In this document: positions 14,553 to 28,100 of the stretch, piece by piece
Numbering within the stretch: the stretch's first letter is position 1
Layout of the letters: each line of letters starts with the position of its first letter
Source: Nepenthes gracilis
Taxonomy: Eukaryota > Streptophyta > Magnoliopsida > Caryophyllales > Nepenthaceae
Assembly (NCBI GenBank): GCA_033239525.1
Contig: BSYO01000003.1
Location: 27,831,540 to 27,895,539, forward strand
Reading direction: 5' to 3'
Length of the DNA stretch: 64,000 nucleotides
Notes under the pieces: generated by a model
The model's input: the letters and a program-made list of their open reading frames with translations, nothing else
Told to the model about the DNA's origin: nothing
Database searches by the model: none
Translations under genes and position numbers: made by a program

Positions 14553-17500
14553 ATGAAGTTCTGCAAGACATATCAGGAGTACATGCAAAGGCAAGAGAGA
14601 GAATTACCGGGTGTTGGCTTCAAAAACCTTAAGAAAATACTTAAAAAATGTAGGACAGATCTGCATCCGGGTTATGGCACTAACGACGGTGCTCTCGTCG
14701 CTTCAAATTGTCCGTCCCAATGTCCAGGTAAACAGGGTAGAAAATCCTTTTTCTTTTTCATTTCTTCATTTGTTGCATGTTATAAGCATTTGTTGTTTTT
14801 CCAATTAGAGTCGTGTATTTTTTTTTTTTTTTCTGAAGTAATTGTTTATTTCAGTTGTTTCTCAGTGTTTTTAGTTTTCCTTTTTCATATATATTTATAT
14901 ATATTTCTTGATCTTCCAATGCGGATGTTTGTTGAAGACTCTGCTCTTATTTTCTGCGACTGGAGACTTGTGTTTGTTGCTGTATTCCCGCTTACTGCCC
15001 AACTTTTTCCTTTCTTCTGATTGAAGGAAACTTCATGTTTTTCCGCATTAATTTTTGGGTTAAATCTGGATTGTATCTTGGACGTCAAGATTTCAAATCG
15101 TAGTAGTAGTCAGTATCCAGCATGTTAGGTTTTTGGTTACTCCCCATGTGGGTGTCCGGACAAACGGAAGCTCATCGAAAGAATGCGCCAGGTTCATGCG
15201 AGAAACAGAGTTCTCAGCCGGACTGCCGGGCTGAAGATCGCGTGCACACTGCGAAGCGGCTAAAGGGTAGCCAGACTACCGGGCCAAGGGGCAACCTGAC
15301 TGGAGCCGAGGCCGAGGGGCGATCTGGCAGAGCCGAGTCCGAAAGGAGTTCGGGCAGAGAGGATGAAAGACGGCTGGATATCGAACTGCATAGACGACTG
15401 GACTGCCTAGGCCGACGGGACTGCTGAGTCAGAGGAATGATCGGAGTGCTTATGTTGAAGGATGACCGGTCGGTCCCAATGGCCTACATTATAAAAATGT
15501 GAGAAATGCATTTTTAGGATCGTAAGTGCGGGAAATGCGTTTTGGGCCGGACATTATTATAAATTGTGCAAAGCACTTTAAGGTTTGCAGGATAAGAAAC
15601 GGCGAAAAATACTTGTAAAATCAGAGAATAGAGAGCGCCGCCAATAAGAGAAAAGAGAGAAAAGTGTGGAGACTTTTTGCTTTCTCTCAGGTTGGTCGGT
15701 TGTTGGTACTCTATTTCGGGGGCTTGTATAACCGATTTTATGTGGTGGAGTTTTTCGAAAATTATCCCGTGGTTTTTTTCATAATTGAAAAAGATTTTTC
15801 ACTTTAAAATTTGTTATATATTGTTGTGTTCCTCGTGCCCACAATTTTGGTGGCTGGCGGCCAATGGTGGGTTTGAGTTTATTCTGTTGCGCCGGTTGTG
15901 TATCCAAGCCGAATTCCCAACACAGCATAGGGAAGACCTCGTACTCATAGACCAGCCAAAAATTCCTGAAAATTAGAAATTTAGAGTTGGGGAGAGTTAG
16001 GGTACCAGTCTGTGGGTTCTCTTCTTATTGCAAACCCAACAATGTAATAGTTATTCCTATCATGTTCTCTTCTTATTCATTCCCGAGAAATAATCACTTC
16101 ATTATTATCTTATTCTTTTCTAATAACCAAATACATTACTACGGATCACATCTTGCCCGCACCTCGGTCATTAGGTTTAAGCCTAGGAGAAGAGCTTGTG
16201 CAATTATGTGGTCCAAGACATGAAAGGCCTTTGAACGGGGAGAAGAAAAGAAAATAACATCAGCCTGTTTCCAACAAAAAGAAAGGAGATTTTCAGATTT
16301 ATCTGTTAGTCTTATTGATGAATATGGACATGACGCAGTTCATGTTATTCCTAGATGCTTTTAAATTAATAGATTCAGGTTTCATGGTGACCTTTTCTTT
16401 TCCTGAGGGGTTGCTACTTGTGATCCTTTGGGGATTTCTTTTCCTTTATTTCTTTTTCCTGACTACGGATGGTTATTTTGCTGATATATTACTCCATGTT
16501 GGTTGAAATTAAGTAGGTAACTGATCATAATTGTGTGTATTTCCAGTATGCGATGGAAGCTTTTTTCCTTCCCTACTTATGGAAATGTCTGCCGTAGTAG
16601 GCTGCTTCAATGGCCGTGCACAGAAATTACTTGATGTACACTTAGCGACAGGCTTTAAGAAGTACTACATATGGTGTAAGCGTAAGCTAGAAAAGGATCA
16701 CTTTGCCTTGATTCAGGAGGGTCAGGACCTGGTTACTTATGCTATGATCAATGCCATTGCTGTCCGGAAAATTCTCAAGAAGTATGATAAGGTATGAATC
16801 TGTTAAACAGGCTCTGCAGTCGGGTTAGATTCACTTGTGTTTTATTGTGTGCTAACTCCAAGCACAGATCCATTATTCGAAGCAAGGTCAAGAATTCAAA
16901 TCTCGAGCACAAAAGATGCATATCGAGTTCCTTCAGTCCCCATGGCTTTGTGAGCTTATGGCCCTACACATCAATTTGAGGGAGAAACAGATCGAGAAAA
17001 GAAAAGCGGCGGCATTGTTTGATCAGTGTGCCCTTGTTTTCACTGATGGCAGACCATCACTGACTTGCGAGCTCTTCGATTCTTTCAAGCTTGATATTGA
17101 CTTGACGTGTTCTATTTGCTTGGTACGTTTCAATGTCTTCTCTTTTCATACAAAGAATATTGTATTACAGTAAGAGTGTGATTTCTAGATTCCATTATAC
17201 TGCATGGATATGTTATTTTACGAGTCTGTGATCTTGCTTCGTGAATCTAAGCAGTTGGATTGACAAAAACTGACCGCTCAGATTTATTTATATTATAAAT
17301 TTAAAAAAAATTATAACCAATCAGGGCGGTCGGTTTCAACCAAGGGGGTAATCCGACCGCCCGGATTGGCAAAGCGGGATCCCCAGCCGGGTCATTTTAC
17401 TGTGGAATCGAATGAAATAGGAGGCTTCCAGAAGAAGGGGAAAATGTTTGTGCCTTGGAAACACTGAATTTTGTGCCTCCAAATGTCGCCCTATACAGCT

Positions 17501-18607
17501 TCATGTACAAATCATTTGCTTATACATTTAGATAAGAAGAGATGCGGTAGAGGAAATAGGGTTAATTTTGTGCCATCCTTGATCAAAATTGATGAAAAGT
17601 GGCGTTAATTTTGTGCCTTGTAACTATCAGGACACAGTCTTTGATCCGGTGGCTCTTGCTTGTGGCCATATCTTTTGCTACATCTGTTCTTGTTCTGCTG
17701 CATCGGTGACTATTGTGGATGGACTAAAGTCAGCATCTCCGAAGGAGAAGTGTCCCTTGTGCCGAGAGGTATCGATTCTTTTACTCCATATGAGGCCTCA
17801 CGCTTCTTAGCATTTATCCCTACTGGTGCTTTTTCTCATCCTCCAAAGATCAACTAATTGATTTTCTGTATGGGTATATCATCTGACCTATGTTTTAAGT
17901 CCAAAACATCTTAGATATCATTTTCTATTATATTATCTTTCGATAACTACTGTTATTTATTAAAAATTTAATCTTATTGTCTTTTTTTAATCAAATAATT
18001 TGTCTGTTAGATATACGTCATTAGTCTATATTGAAATCTTTATTTCCAATCACTTGCCAACCTTCCATTTCTGTACAATTTAAGCAGGTCTTACAACAAT
18101 TCTAAGAAACATTTCCTTTTGAGTTTAGAGATATTTGGCAACAATCACATACACACCAGATGTGTTATCCCATCACTGCTAAATGGAGAATTGGTGGTTC
18201 TTTGAAACATTTGTATCATAGGAATTGAGCTCGTGCCTTCACCATTGATGATCATATGTTTTATTTTCTGAATCATTTCTATGGATTCTAGGCCGGAGTC
18301 TTTGGCGGGGCAGTCCACATGGAGGAACTTAACATCCTATTAAGCCGAAGGTAATATCCCATCCGAAACACGGTCTACTTGATCTTTTTTGGGGCTATTT
18401 TCATCCTTAGATTCTGTAATGAGGCTCAATGCTTTCATATTTCTGGGATCTCATTTGTTTTCGGAACTTTGTAACACTCAGAAGGATGGTATTCTGAACA
18501 GGTGCCCGGAATACTGGGAGTGGCGTCTGCAATCAGAGAGATTGGATAGGATTCAGCAGGCGAAGGAACACTGGGAGAAGCAGTGCCGAGCATTCATCGG
18601 TGTCTAA
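14553..18607 (+). CDS. NLA: SPX-RING E3 ubiquitin ligase, NLA/BAH1 type
   Basis: Six exons join in phase to 325 codons plus stop: 14553-14727, 16547-16791, 16868-17122, 17631-17768, 18292-18350 and 18502-18607. The N-terminus ([29 protein letters not shown]) is the start of an SPX domain, which binds inositol pyrophosphates. Exon 2 completes it with [30 protein letters not shown] and [14 protein letters not shown] finger at about residues 222-270 begins DLTCSICL at the end of exon 3, continues [19 protein letters not shown], and ends EKCPLCRE in exon 4. The C-terminus is [16 protein letters not shown]...QCRAFIGV. Arabidopsis NLA is 335 residues with the same layout. It ubiquitinates PHT1 phosphate transporters at the plasma membrane and links nitrogen limitation, phosphate and salicylate responses. 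In Arabidopsis it is repressed by miR827 through a 5' leader site; I see no such site in this leader. Intron 1 (1819 bp) carries a solo LTR. The gene converges on the p23 gene. Confidence 0.93.
15123..15922. mobile_element. Solo LTR in NLA intron 1
   Basis: An 800-bp GC-richer block begins TGTTAGG and ends CCCAACA, and is flanked on both sides by the same five bases, CAGCA (15118-15122 and 15923-15927). A TG...CA LTR with an exact 5-bp target duplication and no internal gag-pol sequence is the signature of a solo LTR left by unequal recombination. It contains a GC-rich U3-like half (15150-15430) and a likely transcription start region with TTATTATAAATTG near 15555. The 101-residue open frame at its left end is not recognised as a protein. 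It differs from the LTRs at 40283 and 51184. Confidence 0.88.
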
Positions 18608-18727
18608 GTCGGTGGCTGATGGTTCCATCCACAAGCCCGTGGTTTCCTTATCCTCTCAACTTGATTTGGCATGCCAGTCCTTGACGTCGACAGAGTGGGT
18701 CTGCTGCGTGCTGTAAATATACGGGGG

Positions 18728-18739
18728 TGTTGATGGTCA
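18728..18739 (+). promoter_or_regulatory. miR827-complement core in the NLA-type 3' UTR
   Basis: TGTTGATGGTCA, 120 bases past the stop codon, is identical to the central 12 bases of the complement of Arabidopsis miR827 as I remember it. The flanking bases, including those facing the miRNA seed, mostly do not pair. It is therefore recorded as a curiosity and not as a proven target. Confidence 0.2.
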
Positions 18740-18782
18740 CCCGGGGCGTAGCAGCCTGTGTAGTGCCATGGCTTTGGAGTGA

Positions 18783-18788
18783 AATAAA
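18783..18788 (+). terminator. Possible polyadenylation signal of the NLA-type gene
   Basis: AATAAA occurs 175 bases after the stop codon, followed by T-rich TTTGTTGC. Distance and context fit a plant near-upstream element. Confidence 0.4.
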
Positions 18789-19653
18789 AATTTGTTGCAT
18801 TTAGATTTGCTAGGTGATTTCACAGAACATGATTGCTGAATGTCCTTCCAATCCACCGATATTTTTAATGTTAATTAGTAACCTGTGCATGGATCAATCA
18901 TTTTTCGAATGATTATATTCACAAATTTAGATGTCTGAATATAAACTAAAACCTAAAATCTTCTAAAAATCAAAAATCACATATTTTCAACAAGGTGTGA
19001 GATTACATAGATTAAAGTCGAGATAATTTTAATATAATTAAATAAAAACTTTTAAATAAGTAATAAGATAGATGGAAGAAGATGAAATTTTGTTACATCT
19101 CACATCCGCAGTTTTCCATGATACCACCCATATTTCCATCCACCGTTATGCCACTTTAGGTATAATTGACAAAGCTCGTTCAATCATCCAATTTTAGTTG
19201 TTTTGCCTAGATTTAATGTGTCTAAAATCAAGAAATTGACCGAAGGGCACATTTGCGAGCTTTTCAGCGGTGGTGAGACAGTGATCAGCCGTTGATGGTC
19301 TAGATCAGGACACATGGAACCATCACACCCACAAATCCAGGTATCAAATCCGAGGTCACCCTAAATTTTATAGGCAGGCAATACTTGAACAAGCAAGCAC
19401 ACATAAACAGGTTAATAATTCATCCAACTACCCAAATTCTGACATACATGGAATGCCTCCCTACAAACAGTTATATAACACCAAGATTCACCAAATAACA
19501 TACTTTCCTCAACGTCTAATTTTTGTTTGAACAATGGTGGTACAGCCACATTAAGAGAAAGAAGACACCCTCGTTGAAGTCGCAAGCACCGGAAAACATG
19601 CGGCTCATAAGAAACTCACCAGCAGAAACTCGTCTTATTCCCCGGGGTGTAAA
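18789..19653. other. Convergent intergenic spacer
   Basis: This short spacer holds the 3' untranslated regions of the NLA-type gene (plus strand) and the p23 gene (minus strand). I see no further gene in it. Confidence 0.6.
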
Positions 19654-22600
19654 TTACTTACTCGGTGAGGCTTCCACCTTCTGCCCCAAAGCAGCTCCAT
19701 CCTCCTTGTTCTGATCTTCCGATTTGGAAGCTTCTATATTCTCAGGTTCCCGATCTTCGGGCTTCATAAATTCATCTACAGAAGAAAGAAAATACTCTTT
19801 TTACTTGTAAGGAGGCAAAACATAAGATCGACTAGCCAAGCCTTTTAGAAATCATAGAGAGAACGAGATACAGAGAAACTGAACCAAACATGTTAGTGCA
19901 ACAAAACACCTGTTAATGTCCAACAGGAACAAAATATATAATATGGAATAACATCGGAGGCACGGACAAACATCATGGATGGCCAAAATTTTCTCAATTG
20001 ACAAACCTGCGCATCCCCTGGAGCCTTCCACTCTCAAAGCCTAACACTTCATTTTCTAGGAAGGGAAAGGATTGGTGGGGGGATCGTGGATGAAACAGTG
20101 AATATTAGTATCAGACACAAAATATCTTTTCGCAAAACAAAACTAAATAAACTGCAGGGGAAGTATTGGCTGACATATTGCATCTATGGAATTATTGCAA
20201 TTTTGTTATGGCATCGAAAATTATATATCGGGATTGACTGTACAGATATACATCAGCCTATATGCATATAGCGACCAATGTTTCATCCCAGGTGGGGATC
20301 AAATCCAAGTCTTTTCTCAGGGCAAGCAAGATATACAACTACCAGGCCATATCTGTTATTCCCATTCTCTTTAGTTCTTTCTTAGGATATCTATTAAATC
20401 CATTAAACCACTGGCTGCATGGCAAAGACTTTGATCCTAATCACCAAAAAAAAGCGGTGCCAACATGAGAAAAGGAAGAGCTTTGAATGGTTTGTAAAAT
20501 AATGTAAAAAGGAAACATAAGGGAAAAAAAGGTAAACCAAATCAATCAATCGAAAGTTTGAAGCAATTAGATGTAATTGTTAAGGCCTAACTCGAAGTAT
20601 TTTTCATCTCTATTCCACATAATTCAGAGAACCAAGTTTCTGTTAGAGAATACAATTAGCAATCTGAACTCAAAGGGTACAAAAACAGAATGAAAAGGGC
20701 TATTCTCCCAAAATAGAATTCAAGGAATATTTTAAACAAGCATATTTGAAACCCATGTGTGCGACAGTATGAGAAGGGGGGGGAGGGGAAGAGGTCTCAA
20801 AGCAGTTACCTTCATCATCACTGTCTTCAATATCATCACCACCCATGCCTTCCATGTTGCCAAATTTCTGCAAATATAAATCTCAATAAGATAATTACAA
20901 CTCAAAATAGAAAGAGCCAAAAAACAATATCATTCTTTTGATTCATGTACCGAGAAATCCATCCCACCCATATCAAAGTCCGCAGGACCTAAGCAAAAGA
21001 GCATTTGTCATTTGATTGCAATGAATAAACAACTAAGACGGCAGTGCATAATAACTCAAGCAGATGAACTAAACTTGAGATAAGACATACCACTATCATC
21101 ATCTTCATCAACCCATTTGTCCCAATCAACTTTTATGTAATGTGGAAGCTTGCCATCACCACGCAAAAGTTTCTTCCACCACTTCTTCTCTGCCTTCTCC
21201 ACCACACAGAATATACTCCTCACACCAATATTTATTTTGCTTTCCTGAAAGAACAGATGGGTCAACTTTGGGATTCTTAAGAAAGTAATTGAATGCTACA
21301 ATCAAGCTAGCAACCACATCCTAAGCACTATTTGTCCTCGTAGGGATTGTAGACGATAAAAGACTACTCATATTTCCAGTTGCAAAAACACTTGGAATAG
21401 TTGTATATTTCCATTCAGAATACTTGTTGTTATGTTTGGGTTTATCCTAGCATTAGGACTTCGTCCTACATCCCTCCATTCCCTCCTGTTCTTCTCCACA
21501 GTCAAATGAGTGGCTGATAGGCCCTACACAATCAGTGCATCAATTCCAAGTAATATAATACAGGTTTCATCAACTTGCATCACTTTGCTGACTTGGGGAG
21601 ATGCATCCTTGGCATGGGACACAATCCATTAATATTTATTGCAAAAATGGCGAAACAGGAAATATGAAACTGTCTCTCTCTCTCTGCATGTAAATCTGTA
21701 GTAAATTGCTTTTGGAAACACAGAAATGCAGTGGTCTAACCATTTGATGTTTCACCTATACTAGAAAGGAAATGCATTTCATATCATAAAAGATAGTTCA
21801 GTACAAGAGGCTCCCACATCATTTGATTTAAAAAGTGTCAGCCAGAGCGCAACTTTATCCCTGCAATATACGGAGTGTGTTTCTATGGTTTAAATAGTGA
21901 CCTCTAGTTTAAAATTTAGCAAACTTATTGTCGCACCAATGTCACCCTTTTAAAGGGAATGGAATTCTTTCCACGATAATTTTATTTTGCAACAGACAAT
22001 TCTTAGTAGTATTCGCCCTTATCTCTCTGGTCAAGTAATTATCACCATGTATGCTCCCTCATTTCTCAGGTTGCAAATGAATAGTAATATCACTAACCGA
22101 CATCACTGGTGGATCTGGGAATTTTTTCAATGAAATCAGAAGACCTTAGTAAACTCACATGTAATGCAGGTATTGTAAGCATAAGTATGTAATTTTTTAA
22201 GATTTCCGAATTGTATTCGCCATATTGATAGGGTAAAATACACTGATTCAATGGGAATTAGTCATAGTTTCTTACATGTCCAAATGTCCCAATAGGATGG
22301 AGCCTAAAAATAAAAAGCAACTCGAATGTCACCACAAAGGAATTCCAATTTACCAAATAAAAGTCGCCATCTCAATCATACTCCAATTCACCCCCCCTCC
22401 CCAACCTCTCTCAAACGGTAAAATACACTGATTCAATGGGAATTAGTCGTAGTGTCTTACATGTCCAAATGTCCAAATAGGGTGGAGCCAAGGAAAAAAA
22501 AACAACTCAAATGTCTTCACAAAGGCATTCTGATTTACCAAATAAATGTTACTGTCTCAAACATATTCCAATTCACCCCTTCCCTCACCTCTCTCAACCT

Positions 22601-25082
22601 CTGGCTCTCTTGTTAACAAGTTCGTATATGATCTCTCGTTGCTCTCTCTATAAGGAGCAAGATGACAAGTGGTGATTGTAATTCATAACTGGCGTAAGGA
22701 CTCCTTTCCCTCATCTATGAAATCTAGCAATTTGACTATACTGGAGGACAGGAGATATAGTTGATTGAATTGTTGCTGTTAAACATGATTTGATAGTGGT
22801 CTTTTGTTCATGTGGAGGATAACTAGAAAGGGCACAATACCAGCAAAATTAGAAACCCCCAATGTGGAAAGGCTTGGGAAAGTAATACATTGGATGACAA
22901 CCCAGGATACAACAAAACTTAAAACCCTAGAAATCACATCTAAGGGAAGCAAGGATAACAAGCAGTCAGGCTTAACAACTCATTGATCGAAGATCAAAGG
23001 ACCAAAGATTACATAGGCAATGGTAGAATCCCAGACTAAAAAGGAAACCCAATAGAAATTCATTAAAATAACAACTAAATAAATCCTAAAGATAATATTT
23101 CTAATCAATAATAATCAGGTATGATTATCTAAATCTAAATAATTAAAAAACCTAATATATAAAAATTACAATAAATATCAATAATAAACGAATTCATCAA
23201 CTTAAACAGTTTTGAAGGCATCCAATTGTATCAGATTACTGAAAAACTCCTGTTCAATTGCCAAAATAAGAAGACTCCACTATTCAACACCAAATCCCAA
23301 AAACAACCAATAATTGCAAGGATATAATTGATGTTCTGATCTTTTCTCAATTGCCCTCGTCACTGGCAATTACTCCATGTGCAACAACTATATATTTTCT
23401 TTTTCCTTTCGCATATAATTTTTTCCCAACCACTGGAGGACACAGATAACATATTTTTAAATGAGCCAGAGCAATCATTGCCCAGAAATGTAGTTCTGTA
23501 AGTAAAAGTATCTACCCATATGTTTCAGTAATTATAGACTAAATCAATTGGTAGGATTATTTATTTCTAATCATTTTGTGTAGGCCGAAAGGAATGGCAA
23601 TTGATTAGATTCTGGTCCTGGTAGCCAAACCCAAACCCAATATTTTAAACCCAAAACCCAAGCTATTATACTTCGATTTTATGTAAAACCTCAATTTCTT
23701 GGATTATGCTTAAACCCAAATCCAACCCAAAACGTTTTTCCTTTTTTACTGCCAAGGGGGAGGAATAGATATTTGACAATATTAAATAAGCATTCAACTT
23801 TGAATGCATGAAACTTAAAATAGCATATAAACTTTAAAATAGTCTGCAAACCATTAAGCAAGAACCTAAATATTCTATATTCCAAATTCAAAAGAAAAAA
23901 AAAATCTTACTCAACTTTTCCAACTATCAAGTCACACATCAAGCCGTTGTTACATGGAAAATCATGATGAAAATATAGGTCATATGTATCGGCCGATATT
24001 CCCCTGTCAACTTACAATTCTTAGAATTTTTTTCTTCGAATATACACGATATCAATATGTATTGTCTAACGCATCTGACACTAGTATAGCGGCAACCAAC
24101 AATGATAACAATACTAATATTTTTCATCCATGGTCGTTAGTCTAGAACGAGAACTAAAGAGGCAAGGTAAAGCAGCCTGGTAGAGAATGCGAGATGGAGA
24201 TGGTTTCAGTAGAAGTCAGCTACATTGGCAAGAATAATAGCACTGTGCGTGTTTAAATACAAAAAAGGCAGGATCCCTTTATTGCACATTTTGCACATTC
24301 TTGGCCAAATTAGTTTTAGTTTCCCTTCCCCTTTACTGCCTAAACACTGCAGACAAAAAAAATGGACATTCTTTAAACTTAGTTCTAAATAAATATAATA
24401 GAGAATCACTGTAGTTGCATCTGCATTGTTTATGCCAAAAAATAAAGAACAAAATATTTAAAAGCATTATTCATTATCTTTTATCACAATTTCAAACTAA
24501 GAAGAGTACTATACTTTATAGAAAAGAGGAAATACAGAAAATAATAGGAACAAAAGTATATTAATCAGCACATACATTGAATGAACAGTAAATACAACTT
24601 GACTATCATTCGTCCACAACCTGATTGTTAGATTTACTTTCTGCAATTCTGTTAGTATAATACGTACTTTTGAGTTTAAGGTGGCTAGTATTATTTTCAA
24701 TGGTCTTCCTGTTCAACTTCTAGTAAGGGCAATCCCCTAAAAATTAAATATAGAGATTTTTTAAAAATAAAAACTTCCAGTTTAGGGTGATTGTTAGCAA
24801 CTCGAAATGCTGAGGATCATGTTCACATTTTTGGCAATTATTTGTCGAGGTTCTGTGTTGAATTGTAGACAATCTAAGGTAACAAGACTCCGTGTTGCCC
24901 AGGGCGCTAGGAACTCTGCCAAGGCTCACCCGACATAAGTGAGGTGTTAATTTAATAATAACCCCATGTTTGGTTGCTAGAATAGCTATTCCCACTATTA
25001 TTATTAATATTATTATTAAATTTATTATTATTATTATTATTTTATATTATTATTATTATATTTAATTATTATTATTATTATG

Positions 25083-25120
<38 letters not shown>

Positions 25121-28100
25121 TTTACTATTATTATTAAATTTTATAATAATTATTATTATATTTTGTAATTATTATTATTATGTTTTATAATAATAATAAT
25201 TATTATTAATATTATTATTTGTAATTATTATTATTATTATGTTCATTATTATTATTACTATTACTATTATCATTATTATTATTATCACTATTTCCACCTT
25301 ATTCCTCGTGCTATTCTACAAACCAAACAAAAAAATATTAATTCCCACATTATTCTATTCTAACAACCAAACACGAGAATAACAATTCCAATTATATTCC
25401 CATCCTATTCTATTCCCTGGAATAACTATTCTATTCCTACCTTATTCTATTCTAGTAACTAAACATACCGTAAATGAATTGTGATAAACAAAAACACATG
25501 TATGTATCTAAAAACATCACTCACAGTCAACATAAGGATAATAAAATCTGTTCCTAAGGATGGCACATCTTGTGTCATGTCAAGCATTCAAAGCGGAAGA
25601 CCTTAAACAAGGAAAAAAAATCTTCCTTAATCTACTCTAGTATTCTAGCAGACAGATACAATCCTAAGAAAGCTCTAGATACTAATCATCATCAATTTCT
25701 GCCACATCATCTGCTTCACCATCATCACATCATGCTTAATGTATCTACCATCTCTGTTACAATTCAAAAGTATGGCAGTTGGATCTGGATAGGAGTACAA
25801 TGATGCTATGCATATCTTCATCGAAAGAGCAGCTAATGATATTATGGAGTATCAGAAGGGAATGTACCATGTATCAATGAAGCTCGGTGGGGATGCAATG
25901 GGATACAAGAAAATTATAAAACTAACCAGCTAAAATGTTATGATGTTATGAAAGGTGTCGAAACAAGTGTGGAGATATATATGTGCCAAGAAATAGGCAA
26001 GGAAGACTGGTAGGTGAAGACAAAAGCATACAGAGATTTGCATAAGCAACCTAGTATAGAGAAGGGGGAAAATGATGTCTTTAATGTTTAAATTAAAACT
26101 ACAAAAAGAAAGGATAAAATACTAGAACTTATACAAAGGGAAAATCATTGAGGAAAATGAAGATCAGATATTTTTTTCCCAGAAGAGGACACCAATGAGA
26201 GATACAGGAGGAAAAACAAAGGGAATAGCATTGAGGAAAATGAGGATCGGGTTTTTTTTTTTGCCAGCAGAGGACACAATGAGAGATACAGAAGCTATTC
26301 TCACAAACTTTTCACTTGAACTTTTTCAAGAGCCTTCTTGCAGCCAGGAATATCATTAGAAAAGAAAAGCTTAGTTGCTTGGATTTCTGTTTCTAAACGT
26401 TTCAAACAAGAATCAGAGAAGCAGATTGAAAATACTCAATCAAATGATAATTCTCCATAAATCATCAATAAGCTTCCGTCACATAGAGAATTGGGCAGAA
26501 AGCACGCTTTCATAGATACTAGAGTTAGTCTAGGAAATAGAGTCTAAATATATTCCTAATGCAGTAAGGAATCACAAAGTACTGAAAACATACTAAAACT
26601 CTCCTAAATAAGGACTTCAGAAACAAAACATAATTTCCTAAGAAACTATCAAATTTATAAAAAGATAGAAACAATTCTAAATTTTAGCTTTCAGCATGCA
26701 CAAGGGATCGCCGTCAGTAAGTCTGGTCTTTTTACAATTTTATCAGCATGAATCTATGAAATTCAGCAAAGTCAAAAATGTGGGATAGACTGATCTGGAA
26801 AGCATCAGCAATCGCAAAACAACATTCTTATTCCAGCTAACTATACAAAATAGATTACTCGCCACCAGGGAAAGGCTATAATAAGTGGAATGTGCAAGAC
26901 ACTAATACTTGTGCTTTTTGCCACTCAGATGTGTAAACCAGATACTGTACTTCATTCAACTTTGTAAGTGCTCATCAAGTGCCGGAGAAAGTTCTACATC
27001 TTACAAAGTCCAACTGTTCTAAGTTTGCTTGGGGAGACATTCTGATGTTCTAGGAGAAACTAGTGCAGGGCAAACATAAGAAAGGCAGGAGGATCAAACA
27101 GGTCCATTGTAAAACTGCCATATCTGAGAAAGATATTGCTTGAGAGAAAGTGCAAAACACTCAGGAGAAAACTTCAAGCTTTGAACTAATTTTGTAACAA
27201 GTTTTGATACAGTTTCTTTCTTTGTTTTGCTGTAATTTGTCTCTGTCAATATCTTACGGGCATGTGAATCCATGTTTTTGGATATATCGATGTTTGTAAG
27301 AATATATGAAAAGGAAATACAGTAGCGAGACTGTATTGCTTGAGAGAAAGGCAGGAAGATCAATAAGGTCCATTGTAAAACTGCCAAATCTGAGAAAGAT
27401 ATTGCTTGAGAGAAAGTGCAAAACACTCAGGAGAAAACTTCAAGCTTTGAACTAATTTTGTAACAAGTTTTGATACAGTTTCTTTCTTTGTTTTGCTGTA
27501 ATTTGTCTCTGTCTATATCTGACGGGCATGTGAATCCATATTTTTGGATATATCAATGTTTGTAAGAATATATGAAACGGAAATACAGTAGGGAGACTAC
27601 CCCAGTGATATAGAGAATAGTGACTCGAAGGCAAATACAGCTTGCTCATTTAAATTGACATATCAGAAGAAAAGTGAAAGAATCATGAAAATTTACATTT
27701 TTATAAATTTTTTTATAAAACCATAATATTTTTAATATATTATTTCATAACATATTTACAAATTTTCTTTATTTATTAGTAGCATTTTTCATTTTCCTTG
27801 TTTTCCCACATGGTAGAAAATACTTGGGGGCCACCACTACCAGAGGCCTGAGATACCTAAGCTCTTGTATGCTCCTCGTCAATAGATATGGAATTAAATG
27901 TCTCTAGTGCATTTTGTTCGTATCCTCCACCTACCCACCTATCAATTGAGTCACAAACTGCAACTGACACCAAGTAAACATTCAACCAATACCGAGTTGT
28001 GATCAGTTGAAAGGTTAAAATGCCTTCCACTAAGCACATTTTTTTAGAAAAGGCTCTAAAATAATCATGATGCTTGATAAAAGAAAACATTGGAACAGAA

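Noticed and set aside
15122..15427. 101-residue frame in NLA intron 1
   Set aside because: It begins at the exact LTR terminus and lies wholly in the GC-rich U3-like part of the solo LTR.
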